The notes under the pieces are model-generated. The model ran no database searches, was not told where the DNA came from, and worked only from the letters and a program-made list of their open reading frames with translations. From assembly GCF_002252505.1 (NCBI RefSeq), contig NZ_NNRL01000159.1:222633-286632 (forward strand): a DNA stretch of 64,000 bases, written 5' to 3'. Source of the DNA: Brucella grignonensis (lineage in GTDB: Bacteria > Pseudomonadota > Alphaproteobacteria > Rhizobiales > Rhizobiaceae). Below are positions 44,160 through 52,512 of this stretch, piece by piece. Position 1 is the first letter of the stretch, and each line of letters opens with the position of its first letter. Position numbers and translations under genes: made by a program.

Positions 44160-45008
44160 TTACCCGTCCCCGCCGAAGAACGTTCGATACCAGTCGTTTT
44201 GGTGATGATCCCTCAGGTCCGGCCGGGGCGATCGGGCAGGATCCAGTTTGCGTAGGATGAGGTCGAAGCTCTTGAAGTCGCGCTGGCTGATAACAGCGAT
44301 GCCGTTGCGGATGAGCAGCGCCGCGCACACGCCTGCGCCGACCTGGTGCGGAGCCCCTGCTTTCCGAGCACCCCGATAGATAACCTGCGATCCGCAGGCA
44401 GCGCTAATGTCCTGCAGCAGCGCAAGTCGAGCCTGGTGCGCCTGGGCGATGCGCAACATCTGACGGGCCGCTTCCACCATGGCGTCAGTCCAGTCTTGTC
44501 CGGCCTCTGAAAGAACCCGGGCGCGGCCGTCGAGCACGTCGTATCCATCACCGCCATGAATGTCCGGGCAGTCCCTCGGCGTTCCGAATGCGAAGTGCTC
44601 AGGACAGAATGTCACCGCATCGACCTCAGGCCTCGCTAAGAACCTGACGATGGGCGGATATTCACCATAGGGTTTACCTTCCACGCCCACAGGCAAGCCG
44701 GTGAGACAGCCGCTCACCAACACCTTCAACGGGCGTTCGGAGGTGAAGTCCGGCCACCCATTGATCACCGTTTCGTCTGGAAGATGGGCCGGACTACCGT
44801 CGGCGCGGAAGCGGCCTTCTCTGCGGACGCGGTCAATCTGCTCCTTCAAGGCGCGCCAACTTGAGAACCCATGCTCCCGAGCAAGCTGCAACTGCGCATC
44901 GAAGAGGCGTGCTTCCGGAGACGCCGCCCGCAGGTCGGTCAACCGGCGTTTAGCGCGCTTCCGCAGCAATTCGAGACTCGGACGTGGGGGAAGAGGGGTG
45001 TAGCTCAC
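44160..45008 (-). CDS. DUF523 domain protein with helical N-terminus
   Basis: 282 aa from GTG at 45008 with GAAGG upstream. N-terminal LELLRKRAKRRLTDLRAASP and AREHGFSSWRALKEQI is a small helical module seen in many alphaproteobacterial proteins. The DUF523 domain (KVLVSGCLTGLPVGVEG, ALLQDISAACGSQVIYRG) has two conserved Cys. Function unknown, possibly a thiol or metal protein. Looks chromosomal in origin. Confidence 0.8.
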   Translation of the reverse strand: MSYTPLPPRPSLELLRKRAKRRLTDLRAASPEARLFDAQLQLAREHGFSSWRALKEQIDRVRREGRFRADGSPAHLPDETVINGWPDFTSERPLKVLVSGCLTGLPVGVEGKPYGEYPPIVRFLARPEVDAVTFCPEHFAFGTPRDCPDIHGGDGYDVLDGRARVLSEAGQDWTDAMVEAARQMLRIAQAHQARLALLQDISAACGSQVIYRGARKAGAPHQVGAGVCAALLIRNGIAVISQRDFKSFDLILRKLDPARSPRPDLRDHHQNDWYRTFFGGDG

Positions 45009-45286
45009 GATGCACCTTCTTTCTCTTAGCGCTCGGCGTCCGCGTTTCACGAGCAAGAAAGAAGATGGAGAATGTGTAGCAGACCGGGTTGAACCCTTCA
45101 CGCGGACCGTGGGCCTCATCTGCTTGAGCCCCTGCAAATCTGATAGTTTGCGGTGGACCGGTCAAGGACAACTTAGCGATGATTGGGGCGTCAGCTTCGC
45201 AACCGGCGAAAAGCAGACCCCTGGATCGTCACAGGCGGGTGGCGAGCTGACGTTGACGTTTTTTCATTATCGCGCTCCAGTTCAGC

Positions 45287-45778
45287 ATGGATGCAGCGAC
45301 TGAATTCCAGGTTCGACCGGTTCAACCCGAGGACCTCGAAACCATCTGCCGTCACCGCCACGAGATGTTCAAAGTCTCTGGCCGCACCGACGAAGCGGTC
45401 ACCCCGATGACTGATAATTTTAGACCGTGGTTAGAACCCCGTCTGGCCGATGGTCGGTACTTCGGCTGGCTGATCCTCGCGGACGCTGAAGTAATCGCCG
45501 GCGTGGGGATGATGGTGCTCGACTGGCCGCCCCACCCATCGCATCCGGACCAGGGCGCGCGCGGCTACGTCCTGAACATGTACGTCGAACCAACCTATCG
45601 GCGGCGCGGTTTGGGCAAGCGGTTGATGGACCTTTGCCGTCTGGAAGCAGAGCGCAGAGGTCTCACCTACACGGTCCTACATGCCACCCAACAGGGACGG
45701 GGGCTCTACGAACAACTCGGTTGGAGGCCGACAACCGAGATGTCGCTTACGCTTGATGCTCAGGATGGCGCCAACTGA
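45287..45778 (+). CDS. GNAT-family N-acetyltransferase
   Basis: 163 aa. The GNAT core: VLNMYVEPTYRRRGLGKRLM carries the acetyl-CoA-binding R-R-x-G-x-G/A motif, and LHATQQGRGLYEQLGW ends the fold. Substrate not evident. Between convergent/divergent neighbours, not an operon. Confidence 0.87.
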   Translation: MDAATEFQVRPVQPEDLETICRHRHEMFKVSGRTDEAVTPMTDNFRPWLEPRLADGRYFGWLILADAEVIAGVGMMVLDWPPHPSHPDQGARGYVLNMYVEPTYRRRGLGKRLMDLCRLEAERRGLTYTVLHATQQGRGLYEQLGWRPTTEMSLTLDAQDGAN

Positions 45779-45909
45779 CTGGAGGGTTGAGCTTTCGCCG
45801 CAGAGCTGACCTTTCGACCGTCCGCCATGGGTCGCGAACGGTAACGAGGCCGACGCCCGGAAGCAGACATCGGCCAAGGGAGCCGCATCCGGGCGGGTTG
45901 CTCGGCGAG

Positions 45910-46446
45910 CTAGGTTGGATTGCGCAGAAAATTGCGATCAATCTCCTTGGCAATTGAGGCGACATCCAGCGGCCCAAGTGTCTCGACGACAACGACGCGC
46001 CCGATGCCAATCGGGCGCTCAAACTGCGCCACATAGTCCATTGTCAGTTCTGAGATCGTGTGGGCCCGATGCCGCTCTCCTGCCGCGGCGCGATCTCGGA
46101 AGCGCTGTGCAATCGTTTCTCGGTCGCATCGGCAATGCACCTCGATGACATTGGCGTCCATCGCGAGTATTCGCCCCCGTTCATAGGCGCTGTCGGGCCG
46201 GAAATTTGCTTCCAGCATCACATCTGGACATCGCCCAGCGAGCGTCCACATGACCTCCATCGCCGCGCCCCCGATCTGGCGTGAGAAGCCCTCGTCGCCG
46301 GGTGTTCCGTTCAATTTGTCGAACAGCGTCTCCTTGATGTCGTCTTTCGCAATCAACGGAACCGCGAGGGCCTTGGCGAGCGGGCGAGCCAGGGTCGTCT
46401 TTCCGACGCCAGGGCAGCCCGAAACTAGGATGAGGTTCCTTGGCAA
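45910..46446 (-). CDS. P-loop ATP-binding kinase-like protein
   Basis: 178 aa from TTG at 46446 with GGGAG 7 bp upstream. Walker A VSGCPGVGKTTLARPLAKAL, then KDDIKETLFDKLNG and an Arg-rich lid (QRFRDRAAAGERHR), as in zeta-toxin/chloramphenicol-kinase-like small P-loop kinases. Substrate unknown. Confidence 0.82.
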   Translation of the reverse strand: MPRNLILVSGCPGVGKTTLARPLAKALAVPLIAKDDIKETLFDKLNGTPGDEGFSRQIGGAAMEVMWTLAGRCPDVMLEANFRPDSAYERGRILAMDANVIEVHCRCDRETIAQRFRDRAAAGERHRAHTISELTMDYVAQFERPIGIGRVVVVETLGPLDVASIAKEIDRNFLRNPT

Positions 46447-46785
46447 AGATCACGCTCCCGACGGGCAGTCCGATAATGAAGCTTGAAAGTCGCCCGCACA
46501 GCACAATTCGAGGGCTAAGTTGCGATTTGATGGAGGACACGGTGGAGGTTCTAACACTTGCCCGGCCGTGGGCGACCGCCCATGCCGCGCGGGTCAGAGT
46601 TGTCACCCAACCGACACCCGAACGTCGGCGGCGTCCGCGTGGGGTGGTGAACGGTCGTTGGTCTGGGCACCTGAAGCAGACGTCAGCCACCTTTCCGGCG
46701 AGCAGACCTCGTCATTGTCTCAGAAGGGTGGCGAGCAGGCTATGTCGTGATTCCGCGGCATGTGGGCTAGTGCTACGCTGCTGGG
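46447..46785. other. Gene-free stretch between the kinase and APH-like genes
   Basis: 339 bp, no gene found. It contains GAAGCAGACGTCAGCC (from about 46673) which echoes GAAGCAGACATCGGCC (from about 45859) and GAAAAGCAGACCCC (from about 45208). These short intergenic repeats suggest all this DNA came from one genome. Confidence 0.35.
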
Positions 46786-47586
46786 ATGGCTCAGCCACCG
46801 CCCGCTCCGGTCCTCGAGGCTTTCAGACTGAACGGACATGCTGAGGCCCTGTCCGGCGGTCAGGGCGCGGCGTTTCGCGTGGGCAATGTGGTTCTGAAAC
46901 GAACGACGCTCCCGGAGGAAACCGAGTGGTCAGCCGGAGTGCTGGCCAAGATCGCCAGCGCCGCAGTTAGGGTCCCGCAGTACGTCGAGGCTCACACGGG
47001 CGGATGGTGCGTCGATGGGTGGTTCGCGCAGACGCTTCTCCCTGGCGCCCATGATTTTGACCGCTGGCCTGAGGTCCTCGATGTGGCGGATGCCTTCCAC
47101 GTGGCTCTTCGTAACGTCGAGAGGCCCGCCTTCATGGCGCGACGCTCCGACCCTTGGGCTGTCGCCGATCGGATGGCCTGGGGGGAGGAGGAGGCCATTT
47201 ACGCCGACGAGCTGGCTCCCCTAGTTGCGCCGCTCATCGAGCGTCTGATGCCCGTCGAAGCCGACGGCCAAGTTATCCACGGTGATTTCGGAGGCAATGT
47301 TCTCTTCGAAGACGGCTTGCCGCCGGCGGTGATCGACTTTTCACCGGATTGGCGGCCAGCAGCGTTTGCTAAAGCAGTGGTCGTCGTGGACGCGCTGGCG
47401 TGGCATGAGGCAGACGAGTCGCTCATTGACTACGTCGGCAGCGACGAGAACTCGGGGCAGTTACTCCTTCGCGCCGAACTTAGGCGACTGCTCGAACTCG
47501 ACCAGCATCAACGTCAATCCGGACGCGGGTTCAGCGACCAGCTGAAGCCACACGAGCGGGTCGTTGCGCACTTGGTCTCGCGTTAG
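46786..47586 (+). CDS. Aminoglycoside-phosphotransferase-fold protein
   Basis: 266 aa. Kinase-like fold with catalytic loop VIHGDFGGNVLFEDGLPPAV and metal site VIDFSPDW, the pattern of the TIGR02569-like APH group. Members are not proven resistance enzymes. It is read toward the resolvase fragment; no mobile signature of its own. Confidence 0.8.
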   Translation: MAQPPPAPVLEAFRLNGHAEALSGGQGAAFRVGNVVLKRTTLPEETEWSAGVLAKIASAAVRVPQYVEAHTGGWCVDGWFAQTLLPGAHDFDRWPEVLDVADAFHVALRNVERPAFMARRSDPWAVADRMAWGEEEAIYADELAPLVAPLIERLMPVEADGQVIHGDFGGNVLFEDGLPPAVIDFSPDWRPAAFAKAVVVVDALAWHEADESLIDYVGSDENSGQLLLRAELRRLLELDQHQRQSGRGFSDQLKPHERVVAHLVSR

Positions 47587-48257
47587 GCCGGTTCCATCGC
47601 GACGGTCAGTTATGGGTCCGTAGGCGGAAGCACCCCTTCTGCCGAAGAGTGGACTACGAGGCTCTTCGATCAGCGCCTGACCGTTCAATAGGGAACGCGT
47701 CATTCCAGTTCGGCCGCTGTACGACCCCCTGGCAGATGTCGATACAATGTGGCGGGAGACACACTCAGGCGCCGCGCGACTTCGACTACGGTGATGTCGC
47801 GGTTGGTCAGCATCGCCTTCGCGGCGATCAAGTCGGTCGGCGAGAGCGCCCTCGGCCGACCGCCGATCCGTCCGCGCGCCCTAGCGGCCTCTAGGCCTGC
47901 CCTGGACCGTTCGCGGATTATCGAGCGCTCGAACTCGGCCAAAGCCCCGAAAATGTGGAAGATCAGCCGACCGCCAGCAGTCGTGGTGTCGATCTGCTCC
48001 GTCAGCGACCGAAAGCCGATTTCGCGTCGCTCCAGGTGCTCGACGGTCTCGATTAGCTGTTTGATCGAGCGGGCCAGCCGATCGAGCTTCCAGACCACGA
48101 TGGTGTCGCCCTTGCGGACGTAGTCGAGTGCGGCGGCAAGCTGCGGTCGAGCGCGCTGAGCGCCAGACGCCGTCTCCTCGAAGATGCGCTCACATTCTGC
48201 TTTGCGGAGCGCATCGAGTTGCAGCGCGTGGGTTTGATCACGTGTCGAAACCCTGGC

Positions 48258-48262
48258 GTACC
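48258..48262. repeat. Left 5-bp target duplication of the Tn402-like element
   Basis: GTACC directly before the IRi end; the identical GTACC follows IRt at 55241-55245. Five-base duplications are the Tn402/Tn5053 norm. Confidence 0.92.
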
Positions 48263-48287
48263 TGTCGTTTTCAGAAGACGGCTGCAC
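48263..48287. repeat. IRi, left terminal inverted repeat of Tn402-like element
   Basis: 25-bp end beginning TGTCGTTTTCAGAAGACGGC; 23 of 25 bases match IRt at 55216-55240 in inverted orientation. Confidence 0.93.
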
Positions 48288-48464
48288 TGAACGTCAGAAG
48301 CCGACTGCACTATAGCAGCGGAGGGGTTGGATCCATCAGGCAACGACGGGCTGCTGCCGGCCATCAGCGGACGCAGGGAGGACTTTCCGCAACCGGCCGT
48401 TCGATGCGGCACCGATGGCCTTCGCGCAGGGGTAGTGAATCCGCCAGGATTGACTTGCGCTGCC

Positions 48465-49478
48465 CTACCTCTCACTAGTGAGGGGCGGCAGCGCATCAAG
48501 CGGTGAGCGCACTCCGGCACCGCCAACTTTCAGCACATGCGTGTAAATCATCGTCGTAGAGACGTCGGAATGGCCGAGCAGATCCTGCACGGTTCGAATG
48601 TCGTAACCGCTGCGGAGCAAGGCCGTCGCGAACGAGTGGCGGAGGGTGTGCGGTGTGGCGGGCTTCGTGATGCCTGCTTGTTCTACGGCACGTTTGAAGG
48701 CGCGCTGAAAGGTCTGGTCATACATGTGATGGCGACGCACGACACCGCTCCGTGGATCGGTCGAATGCGTGTGCTGCGCAAAAACCCAGAACCACGGCCA
48801 GGAATGCCCGGCGCGCGGATACTTCCGCTCAAGGGCGTCGGGAAGCGCAACGCCGCTGCGGCCCTCGGCCTGGTCCTTCAGCCACCATGCCCGTGCACGC
48901 GACAGCTGCTCGCGCAGGCTGGGTGCCAAGCTCTCGGGTAACATCAAGGCCCGATCCTTGGAGCCCTTGCCCTCCCGCACGATGATCGTGCCGTGATCGA
49001 AATCCAGATCCTTGACCCGCAGTTGCAAACCCTCACTGATCCGCATGCCCGTTCCATACAGAAGCTGGGCGAACAAACGATGCTCGCCTTCCAGAAAACC
49101 GAGGATGCGAACCACTTCATCCGGGGTCAGCACCACCGGCAAGCGCCGCGACGGCCGAGGTCTTCCGATCTCCTGAAGCCAGGGCAGATCCGTGCACAGC
49201 ACCTTGCCGTAGAAGAACAGCAAGGCCGCCAATGCCTGACGATGCGTGGAGACCGAAACCTTGCGCTCGTTCGCCAGCCAGGACAGAAATGCCTCGACTT
49301 CGCTGCTGCCCAAGGTTGCCGGGTGACGCACACCGTGGAAACGGATGAAGGCACGAACCCAGTGGACATAAGCCTGTTCGGTTCGTAAGCTGTAATGCAA
49401 GTAGCGTATGCGCTCACGCAACTGGTCCAGAACCTTGACCGAACGCAGCGGTGGTAACGGCGCAGTGGCGGTTTTCAT
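48465..49478 (-). CDS. intI1: IntI1 class 1 integron integrase
   Basis: 337 aa, full length. Tyrosine recombinase with the integron-specific insert ([20 protein letters not shown]), catalytic [12 protein letters not shown] and [14 protein letters not shown]. Divergent from the cassettes; its coding region carries the Pc cassette promoter. Catalyses attI x attC cassette capture. Confidence 0.97.
49363..49391 (+). promoter_or_regulatory. Pc cassette promoter, weak PcW type
   Basis: TGGACA (49363-49368), 17-bp spacer, TAAGCT (49386-49391): the PcW variant. The secondary P2 site (TTGTTA 49482-49487, TACAGT 49502-49507) has only 14 bp between boxes and should be inactive. Confidence 0.9.
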
Positions 49479-49555
49479 GGCTTGTTATGACTGTTTTTTT
49501 GTACAGTCTATGCCTCGGGCATCCAAGCAGCAAGCGCGTTACGCCGTGGGTCGAT

Positions 49556-49620
49556 GTTTGATGTTATGGAGCAGCAACGATGTTACGCAGCAGGGCAGTC
49601 GCCCTAAAACAAAGTTAGCA
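49556..49620 (+). other. attI1 recombination site
   Basis: Conserved attI1 sequence ending in AAAACAAAGTTAGC; crossover between G 49614 and T 49615. It contains the short attI1 reading frames starting at 49561 and 49580. Confidence 0.88.
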
Positions 49621-49836
49621 GGTTTTCGGGTTTTAACGGTTTTAGTCCGTTGTATTGTTCCAGCATTGCTCGCGTTTAGTTTTCATAGCGCAGCGCCAAA
49701 AGGTAAAGTTCGCCAGTTTGTGGGTTTACTGCAAACGGTGGTGGCGGTAGCGTTGTTCTTTGTGGCTTCGCTTAAACAATTTTACAGGTTCCGGTTGGCT
49801 CGCCGTATCGCAGCTGGCCGGTTTAGTTTTAATTAA
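49561..49836 (+). CDS. Cassette 1 product, read in frame from attI1
   Basis: The cassette (49615-49946) has an open frame encoding two hydrophobic segments (VLTVLVRCIVPALLAFSF; VGLLQTVVAVALFFVASL) and a basic tail. It has no ATG of its own near its 5' end, but it is in frame with the attI1-encoded start at 49561 (MLWSSNDVTQQGSRPKTK), giving 91 aa. Expression as an attI1 fusion is my inference. Product unknown; probably a small membrane protein. Confidence 0.55.
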   Translation: MLWSSNDVTQQGSRPKTKLAGFRVLTVLVRCIVPALLAFSFHSAAPKGKVRQFVGLLQTVVAVALFFVASLKQFYRFRLARRIAAGRFSFN

Positions 49837-49896
49837 AAGCAGCCGTGCCGTCGTTCGAGTTTGCCAGGGCGGCAAGCCGCGCAAGTCCGGTTCAGG

Positions 49897-49952
49897 CTGC
49901 TAACAAGCAAAGGCAGCCGACGCGTACCGCGCAGCTGCTTTGAGCGTTAGCC
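49897..49952 (+). other. attC of cassette 1
   Basis: Imperfect palindrome from GCTAACAAGC to GCGTTAGCC; the R' core GTTAGCC is at 49946-49952, so cassette 1 is 49615-49946. Confidence 0.75.
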
Positions 49953-49972
49953 GTACAACCTAAGGAGATCAC

Positions 49973-50425
49973 ATGACCGAAAGAGTAAATCTTGGCAAGT
50001 CCGCACCCAACTTGTACCAGACAGTTGTTGAACTAGATCGGCTTGTCTCTGAAGCCTTAACCAGTGCAGGCGTTACGGAAGGCTTCTCGCATCTTTTGCG
50101 CCTACGCGCATCCCAGATCAATCGATGTGCTTTCTGTGTCAGACTGCATGCGCGGGATGCTCTGGCCAGCGGAGAGTCTAGTGATCGCCTGGCTGTTCTT
50201 GCTGCATGGGAAGAGACTGATTACTTCTCTCCAAAAGAGCGTGCTGCGTTGGAACTTGTAGAGGCAATCACGCTGATCTCTGACGACCAACTGCCGGATG
50301 CAATCTACAAGCAAGCCTCAGAAAGTCTTTCCGAAGAAGAAGTGTCGGCGATTGAGTGGCTTGCTGTTGTTATCAACACATGGAATCGCATCGCTATTTC
50401 CAGCCGTTACCCTGTTAAGGAGTAG
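49973..50425 (+). CDS. Cassette 2: carboxymuconolactone decarboxylase/AhpD-like protein
   Basis: 150 aa with AAGGAG 6 bp before ATG. LLRLRASQINRCAFCVRLHA carries the CxxC and His of the AhpD/CMD family, and ERAALELVEAITLIS and EWLAVVINTWNRIAISSRY complete it. Such proteins can act as peroxide-linked disulfide reductases. Lower GC than all surroundings, as expected for a cassette. Not a known resistance gene. Confidence 0.85.
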   Translation: MTERVNLGKSAPNLYQTVVELDRLVSEALTSAGVTEGFSHLLRLRASQINRCAFCVRLHARDALASGESSDRLAVLAAWEETDYFSPKERAALELVEAITLISDDQLPDAIYKQASESLSEEEVSAIEWLAVVINTWNRIAISSRYPVKE

Positions 50426-50429
50426 GTGC

Positions 50430-50513
50430 AGCTAACAAGGCGCTGTTGTCGCCGCTATCGCGGCTGGGACGGCTTACGCTGCGCTCCAGCCGCCCCAAAG
50501 CTTAGCGTTGAAC
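50430..50513 (+). other. attC of cassette 2
   Basis: AGCTAACAAGGCGC ... CTTAGCGTTGAAC; the R' core GTTGAAC is at 50507-50513, so cassette 2 is 49947-50507. The long stem around GCTGGGACGGC/GCCGCCCC is typical of 70-90-bp attC sites. Confidence 0.8.
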
Positions 50514-50609
50514 GACAGCTTTCCCAAAAGCTCTACGGCTGCTCTGGGTCGACACCGGTAATCGGATCGTTGCCGCACTGAACAGCGCCCCGTTCCAGGT
50601 CGCCTCCAT

Positions 50610-51248
50610 TTATGCGGCTGAACCGAGGGAGAGCAGCTTTACGCCGTCTGGCCGCAGTTCGCCCTTGGGCGACACGTGCCGGTAGAGCGTCTGCCGGGTA
50701 ATCCCGAGTTCTTCGCAGAGATCGCCCACCTTGGTTTCCGGTTGCCCCATGCTGGCCATCGCCAGGCGTAGCTTGGCGGCGGTCATCTTGAAGGGGCGCC
50801 CCCCTTTCCTGCCGCGAGCGCGCGCCGAGATAAGTCCAGCGACTGTTCGCTCGGAAATCAACTCACGCTCGAACTCGGCCAGCGCGGCAAAAATACCGAA
50901 CACAAGCTTGCCGGCGGCAGTCGTCGTGTCGACCGCCGCACCGTGACCGGTCAGGACCTTCAGGCCCACGCTACGCGCAGTTAGGTCGTGCACGGTGTTG
51001 ATCAGGTGGCGCAGATCACGGCCAAGCCGATCGAGCTTCCACACGATCAGCGTGTCCCCTTCACGAAGCGCCTTCAGGCAAGCAGCCAACCCTGGGCGAT
51101 CATCGCGCCTGCCCGAGGCCAGATCCTCGTAAAGGTGCGCAAGGCTCACACCAGCGGCGATGAGCGCATCGCGTTGCAAATTGGTGGACTGGGATCCGTC
51201 CGCCTTCGATACCCGCATGTAGCCGATCAGCACCTTTTCACCCGTCAC
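50610..51248 (-). CDS. tniR: TniR serine resolvase
   Basis: 212 aa from GTG at 51248. VLIGYMRVSKADGSQSTNLQ (catalytic Ser), WKLDRLGRDLRHL and C-terminal HTH (VGDLCEELGITRQTLYRHVS). Resolves cointegrates at the res site expected in 51249-51294 and overlapping the tniQ 3' end. Complete. Confidence 0.95.
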   Translation of the reverse strand: MTGEKVLIGYMRVSKADGSQSTNLQRDALIAAGVSLAHLYEDLASGRRDDRPGLAACLKALREGDTLIVWKLDRLGRDLRHLINTVHDLTARSVGLKVLTGHGAAVDTTTAAGKLVFGIFAALAEFERELISERTVAGLISARARGRKGGRPFKMTAAKLRLAMASMGQPETKVGDLCEELGITRQTLYRHVSPKGELRPDGVKLLSLGSAA

Positions 51249-51294
51249 GTATACGTTCGATTATGTGACAGTGTGAGCCGGAAAGCTCTATCCG

Positions 51295-52512
51295 TCAAAA
51301 TTTGTCACTTAACCCGTCATTTTGTTTAAGACATGCAAAGGGTGCATCAGGCAGGTAATGTGACAGAAATTCCGGCGGGATGCCTTCCTTCACGAAGGTG
51401 GCGCGCAACCGTTCCAAGGAAGCGGGATCGCGCCGACCATAGGAAGCCAACGCGAACAGCGAGCGTGCCGTCTCGGGGTTGTGTCGCGCTTCAATGATGG
51501 CCTCGTCGATGGCCTGGACTGCACGCTGCCAGTGATTGATGGGCTCGGGCTTCGGCGCTTTCGTCGGCAGGCCACTGGTGAACCCGGTTTGGGGCTCGGA
51601 CCAGAATAGCTTTGCCTGCTCGCCTGGCGGGCTGATGTCCCTCACCTCAATCAAGCTGATTGCCGTTGCCGCCGCCTCCAGCATCTGTAACCGTACTATC
51701 GGATTCAGGGTTTCATACGGTCGCCACAGACTTTGCCCAGCACGCAGCGGATGCCCGCAGCCTTCCCAGACTTGGCGGGGATACCCCGCGCAGGTTCCGC
51801 ACGCGGAAAGCGGGGTGTTCAGCTCATCGAGCAGCGTGCGAAGAAGTCGAAACCACAATCCGGCGTGGATGCGTCGGCGCGGCAGCTCCACGTGACCGGT
51901 TGTCAGTGCCTGCCAGGTACGCTGGTCCATCGCCGCAATCGCGTCGCTGGCGGTGCGCGGTTCGGCGTCGGCGTTCTCCCAGCCGAGAAACCGCCCTGGC
52001 ACGCCCCAATAGGATTCCAGCCAGCAGCCATGCAGCGGGCAGCTCAGCATCAGGGGCAGCTTCCACGCGAGCAGTACGGCTTGGTTCTCCGGATCGCTCA
52101 GGCAGAGCGGACAGGCGCGGTTTATCGGCTGGCTGGGCAGCCAGGCACGCCAGCTCGTGATGGATCGCGTCTTACGGCGGAGTCTTGGCAGCAACACCGA
52201 GAGCTGAAACGCATAGGTTTCCAAGGCGTCTGGAATCTGGTCATCAAGGCTGTCCAGTAGCCAAGGCACCCATCCGGCGAAACTCATACAGCGCAGCCGG
52301 TCCAGCTCGATGCCGCTCCGCTGGGAAAGCAACGCCAGCAGCGAGAGTGGTGGCGCGGTGTCCAGGTCATCGACCTGGCCGTGACCAAGATCGTGCTCCA
52401 GCAGGTCGGGCTCCTCCATGTGATAGCAAAGGGCCACGCGGTTGAGCCATGAGGACAGCGCCTCGCCTTCTTTCGGGGCGGGATGCAGCGGCCAGCGCGG
52501 CGCAGGCTTCAC
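51295..52512 (-). CDS. tniQ: TniQ transposition accessory protein
   Basis: 405 aa from GTG at 52512, overlapping the tniB stop by 4 bp; an upstream open part to 52782 is a tniB shadow. Zinc-binding Cys pairs (CPLCLSD; CGTCAGYPRQVWEGCGH) fit the TniQ family, which links target selection to the transposase. Full length for Tn402. Confidence 0.94.
   Translation of the reverse strand: MKPAPRWPLHPAPKEGEALSSWLNRVALCYHMEEPDLLEHDLGHGQVDDLDTAPPLSLLALLSQRSGIELDRLRCMSFAGWVPWLLDSLDDQIPDALETYAFQLSVLLPRLRRKTRSITSWRAWLPSQPINRACPLCLSDPENQAVLLAWKLPLMLSCPLHGCWLESYWGVPGRFLGWENADAEPRTASDAIAAMDQRTWQALTTGHVELPRRRIHAGLWFRLLRTLLDELNTPLSACGTCAGYPRQVWEGCGHPLRAGQSLWRPYETLNPIVRLQMLEAAATAISLIEVRDISPPGEQAKLFWSEPQTGFTSGLPTKAPKPEPINHWQRAVQAIDEAIIEARHNPETARSLFALASYGRRDPASLERLRATFVKEGIPPEFLSHYLPDAPFACLKQNDGLSDKF

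Larger units (their letters stand above)
47700..48287 (-). pseudogene. tnpR: Tn3-family resolvase tnpR, cut at codon 5 by Tn402-like insertion
   Basis: From 48262 down to 47700: YARVSTRDQTHALQLDALRK (catalytic Ser), KLDRLARS, E-helix and C-terminal HTH (VVEVARRLSVSPATLYRHLP). The first codons, M-L-V-G-Y, are at 55241-55255 beyond the inserted transposon. The inserted end supplies a new in-frame GTG at 48287 (8 foreign codons), so a nearly whole resolvase could still be made, but its res site is now 7 kb away. Confidence 0.9.

Noticed and set aside
43094..44260. 388-codon plus-strand frame
   Set aside because: Antisense to the gamma-glutamyltransferase fragment, whose motifs are clear.
49482..49507. 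Active P2 integron promoter
   Set aside because: Spacer between TTGTTA and TACAGT is 14 bp; the active form needs the three-G insertion giving 17 bp.
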